Assembly (NCBI GenBank): GCA_001916035.1
Contig: MNRQ01000036.1
Location: 1-19,273 of the forward strand
Length of the DNA: 19,273 nucleotides
Origin: Clostridium sp. 27_14
Lineage (GTDB): Bacteria; Bacillota; Clostridia; TANB77; CAG-508
Direction: 5' to 3'
The position numbers were made by a program, and so were the translations under genes. The notes under the pieces were generated by a model. That model was given only the letters and a program-made list of their open reading frames with translations. It was not told the DNA's origin and did no database searches. This document shows positions 7,578 through 14,857 of the stretch, piece by piece. The number at the start of each line of letters is the position of its first letter. Within the stretch, counting starts at the first letter, position 1.

Positions 7578-8570
7578 ATGGAAGAAAATATAGACATACT
7601 ATTAGCAACATATAATGGAGAAAAATATATAAAAGAACAAATAGAAAGTATATTAAACCAAACATACAAAAATATAAATCTAATAATATCAGATGATTGT
7701 TCAACAGACAATACAAGAAAAATTTTAACAGAATATACACAAAAAGACAAAAGAATAACAGTATATTTCCAAAATGAAAATCAAGGATATATTAAAAATT
7801 TTGAATTTTTATTAAAACAAGTAAAAAATCCGTATTATATGTTATCAGATCAAGATGATGTTTGGCTACCAGAAAAAGTCGAAAAATCAATAAAAACACT
7901 AAAAGAAAAAAATGTAGATTTTGTATTTGGAGATTTAGAAGTAGTAGACCAAAACTTAAATACAATATACTCTTCTTTTGGTGATTTTATGTTGTTAAAC
8001 AGAAAAATAAAAAAATGCATAAATAGTTATAAATTAAATTACCTATACAATTGTGTAACAGGATGTACAATATTAGGAAAAAGCAGTTTTATAAAAGACA
8101 TATTACCAATACCATCAAAATCAAAATATGTAGTACATGACTATTGGATGGGACTAATAATGTCATTAAAAGGAAAAATAGCATATATTCCAGAAAAATA
8201 TATAAAATACAGGCAACATGGAAACAATCAAATAGGAACAAACAAGATATCACATGGATTCAAAAAATTGGACCAAGTTAGAGAACTATTTATAAATGTA
8301 AAATTAGGAGTATTTGGAACTTATGTAGAAAACAATAATCGCTTTCCAAAAATAATACAAGAGCTAAATATAAAAGCATTAAGATATTTTAAAAATGTTC
8401 AAACAAAAAAATATTTTAATTTTAAAGATTGGAAAGTATTTCATGAATTATACAAAGAAGAAACTGTTTCATATTACATATTAAACTTTATAATAATGAA
8501 CTTACCAGCAATAGGCAGACCATTATTTAAAATAAGATATATAATATTAAAACTATTAAAAAAGAGATAA
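7578..8570 (+). CDS. GT2 glycosyltransferase, paralogue of the gene at 5691
   Basis: This 330-residue GT-A glycosyltransferase begins IDILLATYNGEKYI, followed by ESILNQTYKNINLIISDDCS and the metal site SDQDDVWLP (D91, D93, D94). A later YVVHDYWMGL segment contains the conserved HD-W motif of rhamnosyltransferase-like GT2 enzymes. It lies between the permease and ATPase genes, 21 nt after the permease stop, so it is translated from the same message. The ribosome binding site is AGAGAGG at 7558-7564, 13 nt before the start. Similarity to the 5691 gene across the N-terminal half points to a duplication, with the permease gene now between the copies. The two probably add different linkages of the same repeat unit; this is inference. 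Confidence 0.88.
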   Translation: MEENIDILLATYNGEKYIKEQIESILNQTYKNINLIISDDCSTDNTRKILTEYTQKDKRITVYFQNENQGYIKNFEFLLKQVKNPYYMLSDQDDVWLPEKVEKSIKTLKEKNVDFVFGDLEVVDQNLNTIYSSFGDFMLLNRKIKKCINSYKLNYLYNCVTGCTILGKSSFIKDILPIPSKSKYVVHDYWMGLIMSLKGKIAYIPEKYIKYRQHGNNQIGTNKISHGFKKLDQVRELFINVKLGVFGTYVENNNRFPKIIQELNIKALRYFKNVQTKKYFNFKDWKVFHELYKEETVSYYILNFIIMNLPAIGRPLFKIRYIILKLLKKR

Positions 8571-8592
8571 ACAATAAGAAAGGGTGAAAACA

Positions 8593-9942
8593 TTGAGTAA
8601 TAAAGAAAGTAATAATCAAGAAGTTGCAGTAAAAATAGAAGGACTATGCAAAGATTATAAAATGTTTGCACGTAAAAAAGATAGATTATTAGAAACATTA
8701 TTTCCTTTTATGGAAAGACATGGAGTATTCCATGCAATGCAAGACTTCAACTTAGAAGTAAGAAAAGGAGAAGTACTAGGAGTATTAGGAAAAAATGGAG
8801 CAGGAAAATCAACACTATTAAAAATGATAACAGGAGTTGTAACACCAACAGCAGGAAAAATAACTTTAAATGGAAAAGTAAGCTCACTTTTAGAATTAGG
8901 AACAGCTTTTAATCCAGAATTAACAGGAATAGCAAATATATATCAACATGGACAAGTTATGGGACTAACAAATGAAGAAATAAAAGCAAAAGAACAAGAA
9001 ATAATAGATTTTGCAGATATAGGAGACCACTTATATCAACCAGTTAAAACATATTCATCAGGTATGTTTGCAAGATTAGCATTTGCATGTGCAATAAATG
9101 TAGATCCAGATATATTAATTGTTGATGAAGTTTTATCAGTAGGAGATATGGCATTCCAATTAAAATGCTTTAAAAAATTCGAGCAATTTAAAAAACAAGG
9201 AAAAACAATATTATTTGTTACACATAGTATAACAGATATATTAAGAAACTGTACAAGAACTATTATAATAGACAGTGGTAAAAAAATATTTGACGGAGAT
9301 GTCAAAGAAGGTGTAGAAAGATACAAAAAAATAATTGTAGGATTAGACCCTAAACAAAGCAAAGAAGGTTTACTATCAGATAATGAACTATTAAAGAAAA
9401 ATCCTAATTACAAAAAAATACAAGCAACAGAAAACGAAGAATGGAAATCACATTTTCAAGAAAATCCAAATCTTATAACTTATGGAAATGGAGCAGCAGA
9501 AGTAATAGACTATGGCATGTTTGATGAAAAAGGAAACTATGTAAATGTACTAGAAAATGATAGAAACGTTGTATTAAAATCAAAAATAGTATTTAATGAA
9601 GATGTCAAAGAACCAATATTTACAATGACGGTAAAAGACTTCAAAGGACTAGAAATGTGTGGAACAAACACACTTATAGAAAAAATAGCAACAGGAGAAT
9701 ACCATAAAGGGGAAGTAGTAGAAGTAGAATTCAAGCAAAGAATAAGTATTGCACCAGGAAAATATACATTATCTTTTAGTTGTACACACTTTAACCACAG
9801 AGGAGAACTAGAAGTATTAAACCGTAAATATGATGCTTTATTAATAGAAGTACTATCAACAAAAGACACTGTAGGACTATTAAGATTAGATTCTGACATA
9901 AACATTATAAGAAAAAACGGAAATAAAAAATCCACAAAATAA
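8593..9942 (+). CDS. ABC polysaccharide export ATPase with C-terminal domain (Wzt-like)
   Basis: This is the nucleotide-binding subunit that powers glycan export with the permease at 6765. From the TTG start it has 449 residues: an ATPase domain (about 10-245) and a C-terminal extension (about 290-445), longer than the short TagH/RgpD type and consistent with a Wzt_C beta-sandwich that binds the end of the glycan chain. Walker A is GKNGAGKST (66-74), the signature is the family variant YSSGM (154-158) and Walker B is DILIVDE (173-179). TTG at 8593 is preferred because AAGAAAGGGTG at 8576-8586 is the ribosome binding site; an in-frame GTG at 8584 overlaps that site. A chain-end-reading domain fits with the WbdD-like gene downstream. 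Confidence 0.92.
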   Translation: MSNKESNNQEVAVKIEGLCKDYKMFARKKDRLLETLFPFMERHGVFHAMQDFNLEVRKGEVLGVLGKNGAGKSTLLKMITGVVTPTAGKITLNGKVSSLLELGTAFNPELTGIANIYQHGQVMGLTNEEIKAKEQEIIDFADIGDHLYQPVKTYSSGMFARLAFACAINVDPDILIVDEVLSVGDMAFQLKCFKKFEQFKKQGKTILFVTHSITDILRNCTRTIIIDSGKKIFDGDVKEGVERYKKIIVGLDPKQSKEGLLSDNELLKKNPNYKKIQATENEEWKSHFQENPNLITYGNGAAEVIDYGMFDEKGNYVNVLENDRNVVLKSKIVFNEDVKEPIFTMTVKDFKGLEMCGTNTLIEKIATGEYHKGEVVEVEFKQRISIAPGKYTLSFSCTHFNHRGELEVLNRKYDALLIEVLSTKDTVGLLRLDSDINIIRKNGNKKSTK

Positions 9943-9979
9943 AAAATCAGTAAAAACATTTTCAAGAAAGAATAAAAAA

Positions 9980-10897
9980 ATGGAAAATAAAAGAAAAATC
10001 AAAACAAAAAAATTAATATTAATATTAATTTTAATTTTAATAAGTATATTAGCAATTGGTTTGAAGATGATTTTAAATTATGAAAACAAAATAGAATTAT
10101 GCCAATTAAAAGACAATGGATCTAGCCAAATGATGGGATATATAATAACAACAAAGAATAAAAAAACAATAGTAATAGATGGTGGAACAGATAAAGACAC
10201 ACAAAATTTAATAGAACAAATAAAACAAAGGACAGGCAAAGTAGACTATTGGTTTATAACACACCCACATAAAGATCATGCAACTTGCTTTATAAATATT
10301 GTACAAAACACAGATATAAAAATAGAAAATGTCTATGTAACTTTAAACGAAATAGACTGGTATAAACAATATGAACCACAAAGAACTATTGAAGCAGAAA
10401 ACTTACAAAAAGTATTACAAAATGAAAAAATAAAAGACAAAGTAACAGAAGTAAAACTAAACCAAGAAATCAATATTGATAATATAAGATGCAAAATATT
10501 AGGAATAAAAAATCCAGAAATAACAACAAATGCAATAAACAATTCTAGTATGGTAATAAGAATGCAGGTAAATAATAAAACAATTTTATTTTTAGGAGAT
10601 ACAGGAAAAGAGAGCAGTGAAAAATTAATAAAAGAACAACCACAAAAAGAACTAAAAGCAGATATAGTACAAATGGCACACCATGGACAAAATGGAGCAA
10701 CAGAAGAACTATATAAAATAATCAATCCAAAAATTTGTTTATGGCCAACACCACAATGGTTATGGGATAACAATTCAGGAGGCGGAGAAGATTCTGGAAA
10801 TTGGAAAACAAAAGAAACAAGAAAATGGATAGAAAATTTAAAAGTAGAGCAAAACATTATTGAAAAAGATGGAAATAAAACAATTAAAATTTGGTAA
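9980..10897 (+). CDS. Membrane-anchored metallo-beta-lactamase-fold hydrolase
   Basis: This 305-residue protein has a basic N-terminus, one hydrophobic segment (about residues 12-30) and then a hydrolase domain outside the membrane. The metal-binding HPHKDH motif is at residues 95-100, preceded by VIDGGTDKD and followed by FLGDTGKESS and MAHHGQNGA, the order seen in the ComEC/Rec2 C-terminal domain and related stand-alone hydrolases. The end of the domain (CLWPTPQWLWDN) also fits. Substrate is unknown; in a glycan locus it might cleave a phosphodiester or lipid linkage, but nothing shows this. The ribosome binding site is weak (AAGAAAG, 9 nt upstream). Part of its 3' end (10828-10866) is copied exactly, in inverted orientation, into the next gene. 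Confidence 0.82.
   Translation: MENKRKIKTKKLILILILILISILAIGLKMILNYENKIELCQLKDNGSSQMMGYIITTKNKKTIVIDGGTDKDTQNLIEQIKQRTGKVDYWFITHPHKDHATCFINIVQNTDIKIENVYVTLNEIDWYKQYEPQRTIEAENLQKVLQNEKIKDKVTEVKLNQEINIDNIRCKILGIKNPEITTNAINNSSMVIRMQVNNKTILFLGDTGKESSEKLIKEQPQKELKADIVQMAHHGQNGATEELYKIINPKICLWPTPQWLWDNNSGGGEDSGNWKTKETRKWIENLKVEQNIIEKDGNKTIKIW
10828..10866 (+). repeat. 39-nt inverted repeat, source arm
   Basis: This segment of the hydrolase gene, encoding DRKFKS-like reading in reverse but IENLKVEQNIIE in the sense frame, is the exact reverse complement of 11311-11349. It fits its own gene in frame and the hydrolase remains intact to its natural end, so it is taken as the original. The arms are 444 nt apart. 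Confidence 0.95.
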
Positions 10898-10923
10898 TTG
10901 CTATCAAATTAAGGGAGGAAAAA

Positions 10924-11361
10924 TTGAAGCTAAATCTAAATTTTTGTAAAAACGAAACAAATACAATAACAGAACAAGAAAAAGAATGTATAAAAAATTA
11001 TATAGAAAAAGATAATCAAGAACTATATGAAAATAAATTTGGAGAAAATGTTACAGAATATGAATTATATCATTTATCTACAGTTAGCCAAAACTTAATA
11101 AACTGGTATCCTTTTAATACAAAAGATACAGTTCTACAAATAGGAGGAGATTTAGGAGAGCTAACACAAGTATTTTGTAATAATTGTGAAAAGGTAGTAA
11201 CAATAGAACCAAATATAGAAAAAGCAAAAGCAATAGCAAAAAGATATGAAAACAGAGAAAACTTAGAAATAATTGTAGGAAATATCGATGATATAATTTT
11301 AGAAGAAAAATTTTCAATAATGTTTTGCTCTACTTTTAAATTTTCTATCAAAGAAACCTAA
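10924..11361 (+). CDS. Methyltransferase N-terminal fragment (broken gene, part 1)
   Basis: This frame encodes the front half of a class I SAM-dependent methyltransferase. TTG at 10924 is chosen because AAGGGAGG lies at 10911-10918, 5 nt upstream; a further in-frame TTG at 10891 lies before that site. The SAM-binding motif I is VLQIGGDLGELT (residues 70-81), after YELYHLSTVSQNLINWYPF, and an acidic motif II is TIEPNIEKAKA. After GNIDDIILEEKF the sequence stops resembling a methyltransferase: 13 codons come from the inverted 39-nt copy and the frame ends at TAA 11359-11361. The natural continuation (FYQRNLKENGKFIIAVDNKFG) is in the -1 frame from 11343. The fragment alone would lack the end of the Rossmann fold and is unlikely to work. 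Confidence 0.8.
   Translation: MKLNLNFCKNETNTITEQEKECIKNYIEKDNQELYENKFGENVTEYELYHLSTVSQNLINWYPFNTKDTVLQIGGDLGELTQVFCNNCEKVVTIEPNIEKAKAIAKRYENRENLEIIVGNIDDIILEEKFSIMFCSTFKFSIKET
11311..11349 (-). repeat. 39-nt inverted copy inserted into the methyltransferase gene
   Basis: All 39 bases are the exact reverse complement of 10828-10866; the match ends sharply at both sides. The sequence breaks the methyltransferase frame at this spot and replaces the expected protein segment. Neighbouring bases show only short microhomology (a run of T at the left edge, and AAAGAAAC at 11350-11357 also present at 10811-10818). This is the pattern of a template switch onto the opposite strand, or of a misjoined assembly. 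Confidence 0.95.
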
Positions 11362-11417
11362 AAGAAAATGGAAAATTTATAATAGCAGTAGACAATAAAT
11401 TTGGTTTAAGATATTTT

Positions 11418-12728
11418 ATGGGAAATCCAGAAAATATCTTAAACAAGAAATTTGAAAGTCTAATTGGATACAATAACGAACCAGAAAAAATAGAAAGTTT
11501 TACAAAAAGCAGTTTAGAACAAATATTTAACTCTATAGGATACAAATATACATTTTATTACCCTTTACCAGATTACAAAATGCCAAATGTTATATTTTCT
11601 GAAAAACAAAAAGCAAAATATAACAGTATAGATAAATATAATCCATATTATAAAGAAAATTCAACAATAATAGCAAACGAAATAGATGTATACAGAGAAA
11701 TACTAAAAACAGACCAACAAATGTTTGAATTTTTTACAAATTCTTTTTTAATAATATTAGAAAAAGAAAAAAATGAAGAATTACCATTATATATATCATA
11801 TAACAATATGAGAAAAGAAAAATATAGACTAATAACAAAAATCAGTAAAAATGTTGTAGAAAAAAAGCCTGTAAGTAAAGAAGCAGAAGGGCACTATAAC
11901 AATATCAAGAAAAATATAGAATTATTACAGCAAAACAATATAAAAACAGTAGACTACATAGAAAATGGTAGTATAAAAAGTAAATATATAAATCAAGAAA
12001 ATCTATTAAATACAGTATTAACAAAAAGTTTAGAAGAAAATAATCAACAAGAATTTGAAAATATAATAGAAAAATATATACAAAATTTAAAGAAAAATAA
12101 AAAAGTAGAACCAGAATATAAAGACACAATATTTTCAAAATATAACATACAAATTGAAGACAAAAATATTTTAAAAGAACTATATTTTGTAGAAAATGGA
12201 TTTTGGGACATGACTTTTAAAAATTGTTTTTACATAGAAAACGAACTATATTTCTTTGACCAAGAATGGAGAGAAAAAAATGTTCCTATAGAATATATAT
12301 TATACCGTTCAATTTTATATACAATCTCTTTAAGAAGATATGTAAATATAGAAGAACTATTTGAAAAATATCATATATCAAAATATAAAAATATATTTGA
12401 AGCATTAGACAACAAAATTCAAGAAGAAATAAGATCAAACAAGATTTGGAAGTTCTATAGCCAAAACAAATATATAGACATTGATGCAAGTTTACAAGAA
12501 TTGCACAATTTACAAATAAGAGACAACTCAAAACAACTTGCAATAGAACAACTAGATAAAGAAAAACAAGAACTAATAGAAGAAAAACAAAAAATGAAAA
12601 TAGAGTTTGAACAAGAAAAAAATGATATGAAACAAAAATATGATGAACTAGAAAAACTATATCAAGAAAAACTATATAACAAAATATATAGAAAAATAAA
12701 AAGTACAATTAATAGAAAAAGAAAATAA
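11418..12728 (+). CDS. Kinase-like and coiled-coil fragment (broken gene, part 2)
   Basis: This frame continues the methyltransferase (its sense resumes at about 11343, before the first ATG) and carries the rest of the protein. Residues 1-60 finish the methyltransferase. Residues 120-300 resemble a small-molecule or protein kinase fold: RLITKI with a candidate ATP-site Lys at 141, an EAEGHYNN helix, DMTFKN (D264, N269) like a catalytic loop, and FFDQEW (D281) like the metal-binding Asp. Residues about 357-420 form a charged heptad-rich coiled coil, followed by a basic tail. No ribosome binding site precedes ATG 11418, so independent translation is doubtful. The next gene starts 41 nt downstream. 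The kinase call is inference from spacing of key residues. Confidence 0.65.
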   Translation: MGNPENILNKKFESLIGYNNEPEKIESFTKSSLEQIFNSIGYKYTFYYPLPDYKMPNVIFSEKQKAKYNSIDKYNPYYKENSTIIANEIDVYREILKTDQQMFEFFTNSFLIILEKEKNEELPLYISYNNMRKEKYRLITKISKNVVEKKPVSKEAEGHYNNIKKNIELLQQNNIKTVDYIENGSIKSKYINQENLLNTVLTKSLEENNQQEFENIIEKYIQNLKKNKKVEPEYKDTIFSKYNIQIEDKNILKELYFVENGFWDMTFKNCFYIENELYFFDQEWREKNVPIEYILYRSILYTISLRRYVNIEELFEKYHISKYKNIFEALDNKIQEEIRSNKIWKFYSQNKYIDIDASLQELHNLQIRDNSKQLAIEQLDKEKQELIEEKQKMKIEFEQEKNDMKQKYDELEKLYQEKLYNKIYRKIKSTINRKRK

Positions 12729-12769
12729 CTTCTAGGCACATTTTGATAAATAGAAAGGAATTTTAAATT

Positions 12770-14329
12770 ATGAGTAAAAAAATAGATATTTACAAAAATC
12801 CAATGAAAAAATTAAATATAGAAAATCCAAAAAAAGTAAGTGTAATAATACCAAACTATAATTATGCAAATTTCATTATTGAAAGAATAGACTCCATCTT
12901 AATGCAAACATATCCAATATATGAACTTATAATATTAGATGATTGCTCTACAGACAATAGTGTAGAAGTAATAGAAGAAAAAATCAAAGACATCAAAGAC
13001 ATAAAAGTAAAATTCATAAAAAACGAAAAAAACAGTGGTGGAGTCTTCAGACAATGGAAAAAAGGATTTGATGCAGCAACAGGAGATTTCATTTGGATAG
13101 CAGAAGCAGATGATAGTGCAGAAAATAATTTTGTAGAAGAACTAATAAAACCATTTGACGACCCAGAAGTTGTACTTTCTTATTGTGAATCAGCAAGAAT
13201 AGACGGAGAAAATAATCTTATAAGAGAAAAATCAGATGATTTATATGATATGTGTCGTACAGGAGAATGGAATAAATCTTATGTATGGACAGGAGCGGAA
13301 GAAAATATATATCATTTAAGTGTAACAAACACAATATTAAATGTATCTAGTGTTATGTGGAGAAAAAAAGACTATACAGATATATTTGCAAAAGCAGGTG
13401 AATTTAAAGTAGCAGGAGACTGGTTCATATATTACAACATATTAAAGGACGGAAAAATAAGTTGGAACGCAAAACCATTAAACTATTATAGAAAACATGG
13501 AAGTTCTGTATGCACAGATGTTAGAGCAGAAATAGAATTTGGAGAAATATGTCGTTTACAAAATGAAATAAGTGAATTATATGAAATACCAGAAGAAATA
13601 AAGAAAAAACAAGAGATGAGAAGACAATTAATGTACCCACTTTTACCAAAAAAGAAAATAGCATGGGTAATGCCACATCCAGGAAAAGGTTCAGGAGGAC
13701 ACAGAACAATAATTCAAAATGTAAATGCATTAATAAGAGCAGGATATGAATGTGACATATTTGTAGAAGAAGATGGTGTATCAACATCAGAAATGGTAAG
13801 ACAAAAAATAAATGAATGGTATGAACCATGTACAGCAGGAGTATATGTAGGATTCAAATTTGAAAAAGATTATGATTTATTATTTGCTACAGGATGGCAA
13901 ACAATAGAATTTGTAAAAAAATTACCAGCAAAGAAAAAAGCATATTTTATACAAGACTATGAACCATGGTTTTTCCCAATGGGAGATCAATACCTAATAA
14001 CAGAAAATTCATATAAATATGGATTTTTACCAGTAACAATAGGAAAATGGCTAGCACATAAAATGGAACAAGAATTTAATACACCAGCAGAATACTTTGA
14101 TTTTGGAGCAGATTTAAATGTATATAAACCACTAGAAAATGTAGAAAAAGAAAATGCAATATGCTATGTATATCAACCAGAAAAACCACGTAGATGTGAT
14201 TATATAGGACTAAAAGCATTAAAACTTGTAAAAGCAATGAGACCAGAAGTAAAAATATATTTATATGGATCAGAACAAGTAACAAGACCAATAGATTTTG
14301 AATGTGAAAATTTACATATAATGCAATGA
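12770..14329 (+). CDS. GT2-GT4 glycosyltransferase, main fragment
   Basis: This 519-residue frame has two transferase domains. The first (about residues 18-270) is GT2: VSVIIPNYNYANFI, IILDDCSTDNS, and the metal site AEADDS (D114, D115). The second (from about 300) resembles the WsaF-type GT4 rhamnosyltransferases: KIAWVMPHPGKGSGGHRTI, YFIQDYEPWFFPMGDQ, VTIGKWLAHKM and YVYQPEKPRRCDY. The frame stops at TGA 14327-14329, just before the conserved donor-sugar site of the GT4 domain, which continues in another frame downstream. The start follows AAGGA at 12755-12759, 10 nt upstream. The GT2 domain could still act alone; the GT4 domain would not. Confidence 0.85.
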   Translation: MSKKIDIYKNPMKKLNIENPKKVSVIIPNYNYANFIIERIDSILMQTYPIYELIILDDCSTDNSVEVIEEKIKDIKDIKVKFIKNEKNSGGVFRQWKKGFDAATGDFIWIAEADDSAENNFVEELIKPFDDPEVVLSYCESARIDGENNLIREKSDDLYDMCRTGEWNKSYVWTGAEENIYHLSVTNTILNVSSVMWRKKDYTDIFAKAGEFKVAGDWFIYYNILKDGKISWNAKPLNYYRKHGSSVCTDVRAEIEFGEICRLQNEISELYEIPEEIKKKQEMRRQLMYPLLPKKKIAWVMPHPGKGSGGHRTIIQNVNALIRAGYECDIFVEEDGVSTSEMVRQKINEWYEPCTAGVYVGFKFEKDYDLLFATGWQTIEFVKKLPAKKKAYFIQDYEPWFFPMGDQYLITENSYKYGFLPVTIGKWLAHKMEQEFNTPAEYFDFGADLNVYKPLENVEKENAICYVYQPEKPRRCDYIGLKALKLVKAMRPEVKIYLYGSEQVTRPIDFECENLHIMQ

Positions 14330-14360
14330 ATTATACAATAAATGCAAAGTAGGAATTTGT

Positions 14361-14828
14361 ATGAGTGCATCAAACCCTTCAAGAATTCCATTTGAAATGA
14401 TGGCAGCAGGGTTACCAGTAGTAGAATTATATAAAGAAAATAACTTATATGATTTGCCAGATGAAGGAGTATTATTAGCAGATACAACACCAGAAGCAAT
14501 AGCAAGTGCAGTAGTAAACTTATTAGACCATCCAGAAGAAGCTAAAAAGATGTCAGAGTTTGGAATAAACTACATGAAAGGATATCCATTGGAAAAAGGA
14601 TTTGGACAAATAGTAAATGTAGTAAAAGATATGCTAGAAACAGAATATAATGATATGCCAACAATAGAAAAATCATACAAAAAGCCAGCCTTTAAAGCAA
14701 CAGAAGAGGCAAAAAATGTTGTTATAGAACAAGTAAAAGAAGAACCAATTCACATAGATGAACATGGAAAAGTATATAGATTTTTACGTCGTTGCAAAAG
14801 GGCAATAAAAACAAGAATAAAAAAATAG
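14361..14828 (+). CDS. GT4 C-terminal fragment of the GT2-GT4 protein
   Basis: This 155-residue frame supplies the end of the GT4 domain: SASNPSRIPFEMMAAGLPVVE is the conserved nucleotide-sugar binding segment, followed by the closing helices (TTPEAIASAVVNLLDHPEEAKKMSEFG) and a basic tail (RRCKRAIKTRIKK) that may touch the membrane. The true sense reaches back to about 14323 (CNELYNKCKVGICM), before the ATG at 14361. No ribosome binding site precedes that ATG. As a separate protein it would have no activity. Confidence 0.7.
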   Translation: MSASNPSRIPFEMMAAGLPVVELYKENNLYDLPDEGVLLADTTPEAIASAVVNLLDHPEEAKKMSEFGINYMKGYPLEKGFGQIVNVVKDMLETEYNDMPTIEKSYKKPAFKATEEAKNVVIEQVKEEPIHIDEHGKVYRFLRRCKRAIKTRIKK

Positions 14829-14857
14829 AGTAACATAAGAAAGGAATGTTGTCAAAA

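Larger units (their letters stand above)
10924..12728 (+). pseudogene. Broken WbdD-like methyltransferase/kinase-like/coiled-coil gene
   Basis: The open frames at 10924-11361 and 11418-12728 are two parts of one gene. The second has no ribosome binding site before its first ATG, and its frame is open back to 11340 with sense matching a methyltransferase. The break lies within 11311-11349, where about 25 expected residues (usually containing a hydrophobic beta-4 strand followed by GVxEY) are replaced by a 39-nt inverted copy of the upstream gene. Whole-protein order would be methyltransferase, kinase-like domain and coiled coil, the layout of the WbdD chain terminators of E. coli O8/O9a. The match is by architecture and motifs only. 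It could be a real mutation or an assembly fault. Confidence 0.7.
12770..14828 (+). pseudogene. Frameshifted GT2-GT4 rhamnosyltransferase-like gene
   Basis: The two open frames are one gene. Frame 1 ends NLHIMQ-stop; the other frame reads CNELYNKCKVGICMSASNPSRIP from 14323. In GT4 proteins a short segment of about 7-8 residues (usually G-x-L-x-x-E-E-like) joins these two, and it is missing, so the lesion is a deletion of roughly 20-26 nt plus the resulting frame change near 14319-14330. TG occurs at the junction and could be the microhomology. The lost region adjoins the donor-binding site. Confidence 0.75.

Noticed and set aside
10828..11349. Functional invertible switch between the 39-nt inverted repeats
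   Set aside because: Reading the segment in the flipped direction joins both genes to antisense sequence and makes no sensible protein in either; no recombinase gene is nearby. Occasional inversion by recombination remains possible.
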